A stretch of 64,000 bases of DNA, from positions 62,001-126,000 of the forward strand of contig NZ_JACDUR010000008.1 of the NCBI RefSeq assembly GCF_013761175.1. Direction: 5' to 3'. The position numbers and the translations under genes are program-made. Each line of letters opens with the position of its first letter. Within the stretch, counting starts at the first letter, position 1. The notes under the pieces were generated by a model. It did no database searches. It was not told the origin of the DNA and saw only the letters and a program-made list of their open reading frames with translations. Below are positions 24,074 through 31,935 of this stretch, piece by piece. Source of the DNA: Nonomuraea soli. Its GTDB lineage: Bacteria > Actinomycetota > Actinomycetes > Streptosporangiales > Streptosporangiaceae.

Positions 24074-25279
24074 ATGTCCGTGGCAGTGGAGGTCCCCGCC
24101 CAACGCAGGGAACGCCGGGGACTGCTCCTGATGATCCTGGGAGCGTTGTCGGCGATCGGCCCGCTGTCGATCGACATGTACCTCCCGGCGCTGCCGGCCA
24201 TCACCCATGAGATGGCCACCGGGCCCGCGCAGGTCCAGCTCACGCTGACCGCCTGTCTCATCGGCGTCTCGCTCGGCCAGGTCATGGCGGGGCCGCTGAG
24301 CGACAGCCGCGGACGCCGCCTGCCGCTGCTCGTCGGCGTCGGCGGCTACACGATCGCCTCGCTGCTGTGCGCCTTCGCCCCGAACGTCGGCTCGCTCATC
24401 GTCCTGCGCCTGCTGCAGGGCATCCTGGGCGGCGCCGCCCTGGTGATCGTGCGGGCCATCGTGCGCGACATGTACGACGGCGCCGCCATCGCGCGCATCT
24501 TCGCCAACCTGATGCTGGTCAGCGGCCTGGCCCCGATCCTGGCGCCGATCGCCGGCGCGCAGCTGCTGGAGTTCACCTCCTGGCGCGGCGTGTTCGTCAC
24601 CCTGAGCCTGGCCGGGCTGGTGCTGCTGGCGATGACCTTCCCCGGCGTGCGCGAGACGCTGCCCGCCGGGGACCGCGTCGCGGGCGGCCTGCGGCCGACG
24701 GCCGTCACCTTCTGGAAGCTGATGCGCGACCGCAGGTTCATGGCGCCGGCGCTCGCCTCCGGCCTCGGCTTCGCCGCCATGTTCGGCTACATCTCCGGCT
24801 CGCCTTTCGTGCTGCAGGAGATCTTCGGCGTCTCGGCCGGACAGTACGCCCTCATCTTCGGTGTCAACGCCCTGGCCCTGACCGTCATGGCCCAGATCGG
24901 CGGACGCCTGGCCGGCCGGGTCGATCCCGGCAAGCTCGTCATGGCGGGCCTGTTCGTCAGCCTCGGCGGCGGCGCGCTGGTGCTGGTGTCCGCGCTGGCG
25001 GGCCTGGGCCTGTGGGGCGTGCTGACGGGCCTGTTCCTGCTGCAGGCGGGCGCCGGACTGGTCATGCCGGGAGCGGGCGCCCTGGCCCTGGCCAGCCAGC
25101 CCGCGCAGATCGCCGGAAGCGCGAGCGCCCTGCTCGGCGTGCTGCAGTTCGCCCTCGGCGCCCTGGCCGCCCCCATGGTGGGCCTGCTGGGCGGTACGGC
25201 TATCGCGATGGGGGTCGTGATCCTCGTCCTGATGGGTTGTGCTTTCGCCGCATTCACGCTGCTCAGAAGAGTTAGGTAA
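24074..25279 (+). CDS. Bcr/CflA-family MFS multidrug exporter
   Basis: 401 residues, twelve hydrophobic helices. Family signatures: GPLSIDMYLPALPAIT in TM1, QVMAGPLSDSRGRRLPLLVG in the TM2-3 loop, RLLQGILGGAALVIVRAIVRDMY in TM4-5. These proteins export drugs such as bicyclomycin, chloramphenicol-type compounds or dipeptides; the substrate is unknown. A strong GAGGAG ribosome site is buried in the leader hairpin, so expression should be conditional, plausibly induced by translation-inhibiting antibiotics. Confidence 0.9.
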   Translation: MSVAVEVPAQRRERRGLLLMILGALSAIGPLSIDMYLPALPAITHEMATGPAQVQLTLTACLIGVSLGQVMAGPLSDSRGRRLPLLVGVGGYTIASLLCAFAPNVGSLIVLRLLQGILGGAALVIVRAIVRDMYDGAAIARIFANLMLVSGLAPILAPIAGAQLLEFTSWRGVFVTLSLAGLVLLAMTFPGVRETLPAGDRVAGGLRPTAVTFWKLMRDRRFMAPALASGLGFAAMFGYISGSPFVLQEIFGVSAGQYALIFGVNALALTVMAQIGGRLAGRVDPGKLVMAGLFVSLGGGALVLVSALAGLGLWGVLTGLFLLQAGAGLVMPGAGALALASQPAQIAGSASALLGVLQFALGALAAPMVGLLGGTAIAMGVVILVLMGCAFAAFTLLRRVR

Positions 25280-25290
25280 GCCTACCCTGC
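25272..25290. promoter_or_regulatory. Candidate DtxR/IdeR-type iron box before the suf operon
   Basis: The 19-mer TTAGGTAAGCCTACCCTGC matches the IdeR/DmdR consensus TTAGGTTAGSCTAACCTAA at 15 of 19 positions. It overlaps the MFS stop codon and lies about 60 bases before sufR. DtxR-type control of suf is known in Corynebacterium, so the location makes sense. Confidence 0.55.
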
Positions 25291-25351
25291 GTGAGAAATT
25301 CCATTCCCGGTTCGTTTGGTGACCGGGAAGGAATTACGGCACACTGATGTT

Positions 25352-26029
25352 GTGAAAAACATGCAGGGGATGGACTCAGGCACGCGTGCGCGCGTCGCCA
25401 GGCTCATTCTCGAGCATGGCCCCATCACGGCAGCGGCTCTCGGGGAGCGGCTCGGACTGACCCCAGCGGCGGTCCGGCGCCACCTCGACGCGCTGGAGGC
25501 CGAGGGGATGATCGAGCCCCGCACCATGCGACCGCGCGGGCAGCGCGGACGCGGGCGACCGGCGAAACTCTTCGCCATCACCGATGCGGGGCGCAGCGCC
25601 TTCGAGCACGCCTACGACGACCTGGCCGGCAGCGCCCTGCGCTTCCTGGCCGAGCGCCTGGGCGAGGAGGCGGTGTCCGACTTCGCCCGCTCCCAGGTCA
25701 AGGGCCTGGTGGAGCGGCTGGAGCCGGTCATGAGCGCAGTGCCCGCAGACCGGCGCGTGCAGATGCTGGCCGAGGCGCTGTCGGCGGAGGGGTATGCGGC
25801 CAGCGCCAGCAAGGCGAAGTCCGGCGGCGACCAGCTCTGCCAGCACCACTGCCCGGTCGCGCACGCAGCCGCGGAGTTCCCGCAGTTGTGCGAGGCCGAG
25901 ACCGAAGCATTCGCGCAGCTGCTCGGCACTCCGGTGCAGCGGCTGGCCACCATCGCACACGGCGACGGGGTGTGCACCACGCACGTGAGCCCCGTACGGA
26001 TCAGAGAGAGCAAGGAGACCGGAAGGTGA
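25352..26029 (+). CDS. sufR: SufR-type Fe-S-sensing transcriptional regulator
   Basis: 225 residues from GTG 25352 (ATG 25361 or 25370 possible; no ribosome site, so possibly leaderless). The N-terminal winged helix is TAAALGERLGLTPAAVRRHLDALEAEGMIEPRT, and the C-terminal cluster ligands LCQHHCPVAHAAAEFPQLCEAE and GVCTTHVS fit the Cys pattern of SufR. It senses Fe-S status through its own cluster and represses the suf operon. GTGA overlap with sufB. Confidence 0.93.
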   Translation: MKNMQGMDSGTRARVARLILEHGPITAAALGERLGLTPAAVRRHLDALEAEGMIEPRTMRPRGQRGRGRPAKLFAITDAGRSAFEHAYDDLAGSALRFLAERLGEEAVSDFARSQVKGLVERLEPVMSAVPADRRVQMLAEALSAEGYAASASKAKSGGDQLCQHHCPVAHAAAEFPQLCEAETEAFAQLLGTPVQRLATIAHGDGVCTTHVSPVRIRESKETGR

Positions 26030-27438
26030 CTGTCACCGACCGCCCGGAGCTTGAGGGCCTCGGGAATTACAAGTTCGGCTGGGCCGACTCCGACGAAGCC
26101 GGGGCCGCGGCCAAGCGTGGCCTGTCGGAGGAGGTCGTCCGCAACATCTCCGCGCTCAAGAACGAGCCGGAGTGGATGCTGGACCTCCGCCTCAAGGGCC
26201 TGCGCCTGTTCGGCAAGAAGCCGCTGCCCACGTGGGGCTCCGACCTCACCGGCATCGACTTCGACAACATCAAGTACTTCGTGCGCTCCACCGAGAAGCA
26301 GGCCGCTTCCTGGGACGAGCTGCCCGCCGACATCAAGAACACCTACGACAAGCTCGGCATCCCCGAGGCGGAGAAGCAGCGCCTCATCGCCGGCGTCGCC
26401 GCGCAGTACGAATCCGAGGTCGTCTACCACCAGATCCGCGAGGACCTGGAGGAGAAGGGTGTCATCTTCGTCGACACCGACACCGGCCTGCGCGAGCACG
26501 AGGAGCTCTTCAAGGAGTACTTCGGCTCGGTGATCCCGGTCGGCGACAACAAGTTCGCCGCGCTCAACACCGCGACCTGGTCCGGCGGCTCCTTCATCTA
26601 CGTGCCGCCGAACACCCACATCGACATCCCGCTCCAGGCCTACTTCCGGATCAACACCGAGAACATGGGCCAGTTCGAGCGCACCCTGATCGTCGTGGAC
26701 GAGAACTCCTACGTCCACTACGTCGAGGGTTGCACCGCGCCGATCTACAGCTCCGACTCGCTGCACTCCGCGGTCGTCGAGATCGTCGTGAAGAAGGGCG
26801 CCCGCTGCCGCTACACGACCATCCAGAACTGGTCGAACAACGTCTACAACCTGGTCACCAAGCGCGCCGTCGCCTACGAGGGCGCCACCATGGAGTGGAT
26901 CGACGGCAACATCGGCTCCAAGGTGACCATGAAGTACCCGGCCGTCTACCTCATGGGCGAGCACGCCAAGGGCGAGACCCTGTCGGTCGCCTTCGCCGGT
27001 GAGGGCCAGCACCAGGACGCCGGATCCAAGATGGTCCACCTGGCGCCCAACACCAGCTCCACCGTCATCTCCAAGTCCGTCGCCCGCGGCGGCGGCCGCA
27101 CCTCCTACCGCGGTCTGGTCCAGATCGAGGAGGGCGCCCACGGCTCGGCCTCCACCGTCAAGTGCGACGCGCTCCTGGTCGACCAGATCAGCCGCTCCGA
27201 CACCTACCCCTACGTCGACGTCCGCGAGGACGACGTCTCCATGGGTCACGAGGCCACGGTCTCCAAGGTCAGCGACGACCAGCTGTTCTACCTCATGAGC
27301 CGCGGCCTGGGCGAGGACGAGGCGATGGCGATGATCGTGCGCGGCTTCGTCGAGCCGATCGCCCGCGAACTGCCCATGGAATACGCGCTCGAGCTGAACC
27401 GGCTGATCGAGCTGCAGATGGAAGGAGCCGTCGGCTGA
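26026..27438 (+). CDS. sufB: Fe-S cluster assembly scaffold SufB
   Basis: 470 residues starting VTVTDRPELEGLGNYKFGW (GTG 26026). SufB core features: VRSTEKQAASWDELP, YESEVVYHQIREDLEEKGVIF, HYVEGCTAPIYSSDSLHSAVVEI with the scaffold Cys, and RSDTYPYVDVREDDVSMGHEATVSKV. Builds the nascent cluster in the SufBC2D complex. No intein, unlike the SufB of some mycobacteria. Confidence 0.97.
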   Translation: MTVTDRPELEGLGNYKFGWADSDEAGAAAKRGLSEEVVRNISALKNEPEWMLDLRLKGLRLFGKKPLPTWGSDLTGIDFDNIKYFVRSTEKQAASWDELPADIKNTYDKLGIPEAEKQRLIAGVAAQYESEVVYHQIREDLEEKGVIFVDTDTGLREHEELFKEYFGSVIPVGDNKFAALNTATWSGGSFIYVPPNTHIDIPLQAYFRINTENMGQFERTLIVVDENSYVHYVEGCTAPIYSSDSLHSAVVEIVVKKGARCRYTTIQNWSNNVYNLVTKRAVAYEGATMEWIDGNIGSKVTMKYPAVYLMGEHAKGETLSVAFAGEGQHQDAGSKMVHLAPNTSSTVISKSVARGGGRTSYRGLVQIEEGAHGSASTVKCDALLVDQISRSDTYPYVDVREDDVSMGHEATVSKVSDDQLFYLMSRGLGEDEAMAMIVRGFVEPIARELPMEYALELNRLIELQMEGAVG

Positions 27439-28556
27439 TGGGCCTGAACGAAAAGCCCCTGTCGACCCTGCACGAGAAGTCTTCGTTCAACCTCGAAGAC
27501 TTCGACGTCCCGAGCGGCCGCGAGGAGAGCTGGCGCTTCACGCCGCTGTCCCGCCTCAAGGGCCTGCACAAGGGCACGGCCGCCGCCGGGCACATCACGG
27601 TCACGGTCGACGCCGCCCCCGAGGTGACCGTCGAGACCGTCGGCCGCGACGACGCCCGCCTGGGCCAGTCGTTCGCGCCCGCCGACCGGGTCAGCGCGCA
27701 GGCGTGGAACAGCTTCGAGAAGGCGACCGTCATCACGGTCCCGCGCGAGGCCGTCGCCTCCAAGCCGACCGTCGTCACCCTCACCGGCTCCGGTGAGGGC
27801 GCCGCCTTCGGCCACCTGCTGATCAAGGTCGAGCCGATGGCCGAGGCCGTCATCGTCCTGGAGCACGTCGGCTCGGCGGTCTACGCCGACAACGTCGAGT
27901 TCGTCGTCGGCGACGGCGCCACCCTGAAGGTCATCAGCCTCCAGGACTGGAACGACGACGCCGTCCACGTCTCCCAGCACCACGCCCAGATCGCCAAGGA
28001 CGCCACCTTCAAGAGCTTCGTGGTGACCCTCGGCGGCGACCTCGTACGGCTCTCGCCGAGCGTGACTTACACCGCCCCCGGCGGCGACGCCGACCTGTCG
28101 GGCGTCTACTTCGTCGACGCCGGCCAGCACCTGGAGCACCGCCTCCTGGTCGACCACTCGCAGCCCACCTGCAAGTCGAACGTCGACTACCGCGGCGCGC
28201 TGCAGGGCCAGGACGCCCACGCCGTCTGGATCGGCGACGTGATCATCCGGGTCGAGGCCGAGGGCACCGACACCTACGAGCTCAACCGCAACCTCATCCT
28301 CACCGACGGCGCCCGCGCCGACTCGGTGCCCAACCTGGAGATCCTCACCGGCGAGGTCGCCGGCGCCGGCCACGCCAGCGCCTCCGGCCGCCTCGACGAC
28401 GAGCACCTGTTCTACCTCCAGGCCCGCGGCATCCCCTACGACGAGGCCAAGCGCCTGGTCATCCGGGGCTTCCTCGGCCAGCTCATCGAGAAGATCGAGC
28501 TGGATGAGCTGCGCGAGCGCGTGTTCGCGAAGGTCGAGGCGGAGCTGGCGCGATGA
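27438..28556 (+). CDS. sufD: Fe-S cluster assembly protein SufD
   Basis: 372 residues. N-terminus DVPSGREESWRFTPLSRLKGL, then the SufB/D beta-helix core with VDHSQPTCKSNVDYRGALQGQDAHAVWIGDV, NLILTDGARADSVPNLEI and the terminal QARGIPYDEAKRLVIRGFLGQLIEKI. Partner of SufB in the scaffold, needed for iron entry. Its ATG shares one base with the sufB stop. Confidence 0.96.
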   Translation: MGLNEKPLSTLHEKSSFNLEDFDVPSGREESWRFTPLSRLKGLHKGTAAAGHITVTVDAAPEVTVETVGRDDARLGQSFAPADRVSAQAWNSFEKATVITVPREAVASKPTVVTLTGSGEGAAFGHLLIKVEPMAEAVIVLEHVGSAVYADNVEFVVGDGATLKVISLQDWNDDAVHVSQHHAQIAKDATFKSFVVTLGGDLVRLSPSVTYTAPGGDADLSGVYFVDAGQHLEHRLLVDHSQPTCKSNVDYRGALQGQDAHAVWIGDVIIRVEAEGTDTYELNRNLILTDGARADSVPNLEILTGEVAGAGHASASGRLDDEHLFYLQARGIPYDEAKRLVIRGFLGQLIEKIELDELRERVFAKVEAELAR

Positions 28557-28870
28557 CGTTCGAGAAGGTCTGCCAGATCAGCGACATCGACGACGGCGGC
28601 GTCCTCGGGCTCGAGGTCGGGGAGACTCCCGTGGCGCTGGTCCGCAAGGGCGAGCAGGTCTACGCCCTGCACGACGTCTGCTCCCACGCGGAGGTCAAGC
28701 TCAGCGAGGGCGAGGTCTACGACGGCACGCTCGAATGCTGGCTGCACGGCTCGTGCTTCGACATCGCCACCGGCAAGCCCACCGGCCCGCCCGCCACCAA
28801 GCCCGTTCCCGTCTACCAAGTCAAGATCGAGGGCGATGACGTTCTCGTCTCGCTTTCGAAGGAGTCATAG
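28553..28870 (+). CDS. Rieske [2Fe-2S] ferredoxin-like protein in the suf operon
   Basis: 105 residues. The Rieske ligands are CSHAEVKL (Cys-x-His) and CWLHGSCFD (Cys-x2-His). It is annotated as a non-heme iron oxygenase ferredoxin subunit in many actinobacteria and is a constant member of their suf operons between sufD and sufC. It may supply electrons for cluster assembly; this is inference from context. ATGA overlap with sufD. Confidence 0.9.
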   Translation: MTFEKVCQISDIDDGGVLGLEVGETPVALVRKGEQVYALHDVCSHAEVKLSEGEVYDGTLECWLHGSCFDIATGKPTGPPATKPVPVYQVKIEGDDVLVSLSKES

Positions 28871-29616
28871 TGTCCACGCTTGAGATTCGTGACCTGCACG
28901 TCGCCGTCGAGGACAAGCAGATCCTGCGCGGTGTCGACCTGACCGTGCGCGCCGGTGAGACCCACGCCATCATGGGCCCCAACGGCTCCGGCAAGTCGAC
29001 CCTGGCCTACGCCATCGCCGGCCACCCGAAGTACACCATCACCGGCGGCAGCGTCCTGCTCGACGGCGAGGACCTCCTCGAGATGTCGGTCGACGAGCGC
29101 GCCCGCGCCGGCCTGTTCCTGGCCATGCAGTACCCCGTCGAGGTCCCCGGCATCAGCGTCTCCAACTTCCTGCGCTCGGCGGTCACCTCCGTGCGCGGCG
29201 AGGCGCCGAAGCTGCGCGAGTTCGCCAAGGACCTGAAGGCCGGCATGGACGCCCTGTCCATCGACCCCGCCTTCGCCCAGCGCAACCTCAACGAGGGCTT
29301 CTCCGGCGGCGAGAAGAAGCGCCACGAGATCCTCCAGCTCGAGCTGCTCAAGCCGAAGATCGCGGTGCTCGACGAGACCGACTCCGGCCTCGACGTCGAC
29401 GCCCTGCGCGTCGTCTCCGAGGGCATCAACCGCTTCCGCGGGACGGGCGACACCGGCGTGCTGCTGATCACCCACTACACGCGCATCCTGCGCTACGTGA
29501 AGCCGGACTTCGTCCACGTCTTCGCGGGCGGGCGCATCGTCGAGGAGGGTGGCCCCGAGCTCGCCGAGAAGCTGGAGGCCGAGGGCTACGCGGCCTACAC
29601 CAAGGACGCGGCGTGA
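28870..29616 (+). CDS. sufC: Fe-S cluster assembly ATPase SufC
   Basis: 248 residues, ABC-type ATPase. Walker A GPNGSGKSTLAYAIAG, signature GFSGGEKKRHEILQLELL, Walker B IAVLDETDSGLDVDAL, and H-loop LITHYTRILRYVKPD. All are SufC hallmarks (DETDSGLD rather than DEPTSGLD). Cytosolic, forms SufBC2D. The GTG start shares one base with the preceding stop. Confidence 0.97.
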   Translation: MSTLEIRDLHVAVEDKQILRGVDLTVRAGETHAIMGPNGSGKSTLAYAIAGHPKYTITGGSVLLDGEDLLEMSVDERARAGLFLAMQYPVEVPGISVSNFLRSAVTSVRGEAPKLREFAKDLKAGMDALSIDPAFAQRNLNEGFSGGEKKRHEILQLELLKPKIAVLDETDSGLDVDALRVVSEGINRFRGTGDTGVLLITHYTRILRYVKPDFVHVFAGGRIVEEGGPELAEKLEAEGYAAYTKDAA

Positions 29617-30860
29617 GTTTCGACGTCGAGAGGATCAGGAAGGACTTCCCGGTCCTCTCACGTGAGCTGCCGGGCGGGCGCACGCTCGTCTACCTCGACT
29701 CGGGTAACTCCTCGCAGAAGCCCACGCCGGTCATCGAGACCATGCGCGAGCACCTGGCGATGCACTACAGCAACGTCGGGCGCGCGATGCACGTGCTGGG
29801 CAGCGAGTCGACCGAGGCCTACGAGGCCGCCCGCGACAAGATCGCCGCGTTCGTCGGCGCTCCGTCGCGCGACGAGGTGGTCTTCACCAAGAACGCCTCC
29901 GAGGCGCTCAACCTGCTGGCCTACAGCCTCGGCAACCGGTCCAACACCGACCCGCGCTTCACCCTCGGCGAGGGCGACGAGATCGTCATCTCCGAGATGG
30001 AGCACCACTCCAACATCGTGCCGTGGCAGATGCTCGCCCAGCGCACCGGCGCGACGCTGAAGTGGTTCGGCGTGACCGACGACGGGCGGCTCGACCTGTC
30101 GGGCGACGTCATCACCGACCGCACGAAGATCGTCTCCGTCACGCACCAGTCGAACGTGCTCGGCACCGTCAACCCGGTGGCCGAGATCGTACGGCTGGCG
30201 CGGCAGGCCGGCGCGCTGGTGGCGCTCGACGCGTCGCAGTCCGTGCCGCACCACCCGGTCGACGTCGCCGCACTGGGCGCCGACTTCGTGGCCTTCACCG
30301 GCCACAAGATGGTCGGCCCCTCCGGCATCGGCGTGCTGTGGGGCCGCCAGGAGCTGCTCGAGGCGATGCCCCCGTTCCTGGGCGGCGGCGAGATGATCGA
30401 GGCGGTCTGGATGGACCGCTCGACCTACGCGCCGGTCCCGCACAAGTTCGAGGCCGGCACGCCGCCGATCGTCGAGGCCATCGGCCTGGGCGCGGCGGTC
30501 GACTACCTGACCGGCGTCGGCATGGAGGCCATCGAGGCGCACGAGCGCGACCTGACGGCCTACGCCATGCGGGCCCTGCAGGAGATCTCCGGCCTCAAGG
30601 TCATCGGGCCGACCGATCTCGGTGACCGTGGCGGAACCATCTCTTTCACCCTGGAAGGGATTCACCCCCACGACGTCGGGCAGATCCTGGACGACCAGTT
30701 CGGCATCGCCGTACGGGTCGGACACCACTGCGCCCGCCCGCTGCACCTGCGTTTCGGAATACCGGCGACCACGCGGGCGTCGTTCTACCTGTACAACACC
30801 ACGGGCGAGATCGACGCCCTGGTGCGCGGCCTCCACCAAGTCCAGAAGGTGTTCGCCTGA
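29613..30860 (+). CDS. sufS: Cysteine desulfurase SufS
   Basis: 415 residues, group II cysteine desulfurase, PLP-dependent. It releases sulfur from cysteine. Motifs: YLDSGNSSQKPTPVIE, SEMEHHSNIVPWQ, VALDASQSVPHHPVDV, PLP lysine in FTGHKMVGPSGIG, and the catalytic Cys in VRVGHHCARPLHLRFG. GTGA overlap with sufC; paired with SufU downstream. Confidence 0.96.
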   Translation: MSFDVERIRKDFPVLSRELPGGRTLVYLDSGNSSQKPTPVIETMREHLAMHYSNVGRAMHVLGSESTEAYEAARDKIAAFVGAPSRDEVVFTKNASEALNLLAYSLGNRSNTDPRFTLGEGDEIVISEMEHHSNIVPWQMLAQRTGATLKWFGVTDDGRLDLSGDVITDRTKIVSVTHQSNVLGTVNPVAEIVRLARQAGALVALDASQSVPHHPVDVAALGADFVAFTGHKMVGPSGIGVLWGRQELLEAMPPFLGGGEMIEAVWMDRSTYAPVPHKFEAGTPPIVEAIGLGAAVDYLTGVGMEAIEAHERDLTAYAMRALQEISGLKVIGPTDLGDRGGTISFTLEGIHPHDVGQILDDQFGIAVRVGHHCARPLHLRFGIPATTRASFYLYNTTGEIDALVRGLHQVQKVFA

Positions 30861-30861
30861 C

Positions 30862-31299
30862 ATGATCACCGACTCCATGTACCAGGAACTCATCCTGGAG
30901 CACTACAAGCGCCCGCAGGGACGCGGGCTGCGCGAGCCGTACGAAGCCGAGGTTCACCACGTGAACCCGACCTGCGGCGACGAGATCACGCTCCGGGTGC
31001 ACCTGGAGGGCGACAAGGTGGCCGACGTGTCGTACGAAGGGCAGGGCTGTTCGATCAGTCAGGCCGCCGCCTCCGTGCTGCACGAGCTCACCAAGGGGTC
31101 CACGGTCACGGAGTCGCTGTCCGTCGTCGACGAGTTCACCCGCCTCATGCAGGGCAGGGGACAGGTCGAGCCGGACGAGGACGTGCTGGGCGACGCGGTG
31201 GCCTTCGCCGGGGTGGCGAAGTTCCCTGCCCGCGTCAAGTGCGCCCTGTTGTCGTGGATGGCCTACAAGGATGCTGTTGTGAGGAGTTCTGCCGTATGA
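30862..31299 (+). CDS. sufU: SufU zinc-dependent sulfurtransferase/scaffold-like protein
   Basis: 145 residues. Ligand/acceptor Cys in NPTCGDEI, GQGCSISQAA and ARVKCALLSW, which is the SufU pattern (Cys-Asp-Cys-Cys zinc site). An insertion relative to IscU between the second and third Cys is present. It accepts sulfur from SufS. It starts one base after the sufS stop. Confidence 0.94.
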   Translation: MITDSMYQELILEHYKRPQGRGLREPYEAEVHHVNPTCGDEITLRVHLEGDKVADVSYEGQGCSISQAAASVLHELTKGSTVTESLSVVDEFTRLMQGRGQVEPDEDVLGDAVAFAGVAKFPARVKCALLSWMAYKDAVVRSSAV

Positions 31300-31658
31300 G
31301 CAAGCCTGTTGAGACCCCCACCGGCTACGACGGCGAGGCGACGCACGACGAGGTCATGGAGGCCCTGAAGGACGTCGTCGACCCCGAGCTCGGCATCAAC
31401 GTGGTCGACCTCGGACTGATCTACGGCCTCAACCTCGACAAGGTCGAGGGCGCCGAGCGTCCGGTGGCCACCATCGACATGACGCTGACCAGCGCGGCCT
31501 GCCCGCTGACCGACGTCATCGAGGACCAGGCGCACTCCGCCCTGGAGGGCATGGTCTCCGACGTGAAGATCAACTGGGTCTGGCTGCCGCCGTGGGGCCC
31601 CGACAAGATTACCGACGAGGGTCGCGACCAGTTGCGTATGCTAGGCTTCAACGTCTGA
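31296..31658 (+). CDS. sufT: SufT/MIP18-family (DUF59) Fe-S maturation factor
   Basis: 120 residues; DUF59 hallmarks VMEALKDVVDPELGINVVDLGLIYGL, TLTSAACPLTDVIEDQ with the conserved Cys, and VWLPPWGPDKITDEGRDQLRMLGF. Helps insert clusters into client proteins. Last gene of the suf operon, with ATGA overlap with sufU and a terminator close behind. Confidence 0.94.
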   Translation: MSKPVETPTGYDGEATHDEVMEALKDVVDPELGINVVDLGLIYGLNLDKVEGAERPVATIDMTLTSAACPLTDVIEDQAHSALEGMVSDVKINWVWLPPWGPDKITDEGRDQLRMLGFNV

Positions 31659-31670
31659 TTCTTTCTGGTA

Positions 31671-31701
31671 CGGCTGGCATTCGTCCCATGAATGCCAGCC
31701 G
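31671..31701 (+). terminator. Intrinsic terminator of the suf operon
   Basis: A perfect 12-bp stem (CGGCTGGCATTC and its complement) with a 7-base loop, followed by TTTC, begins 12 bases after the sufT stop. Confidence 0.85.
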
Positions 31702-31935
31702 TTTCGGCGCGCACTCGGAATAATCCACCACGACGTGCGCGTTGACACCCACGTGTACCTGACGCACCAGTGATGTGCGTAATGCCGCCTGCGCCGGCTT
31801 CTCGGGTGCGCGTATGACGGGCCCGCACGACAAGGCCCAGTCCCCACCCGACAGGGGCGTGCAGACACGCCCGCATGTAACCAGGCTCGTCCTTTCGCAG
31901 AAGTGACGTGCCGCTTTAGTGAAAGGCACGATTAC
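31702..31935 (+). promoter_or_regulatory. Leader/promoter region of the DEAD-box helicase gene
   Basis: About 230 bp without a gene. TTGACA at 31742-31747 is a good -35 but a clear -10 is lacking. ACGCAC/GTGCGT form a small inverted repeat shortly after it. Close to the start, CGTGCC (31907-31912) pairs with GGCACG (31925-31930), with TTT/AAA closing the loop, and so masks the GAAAGG ribosome site. Confidence 0.4.
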
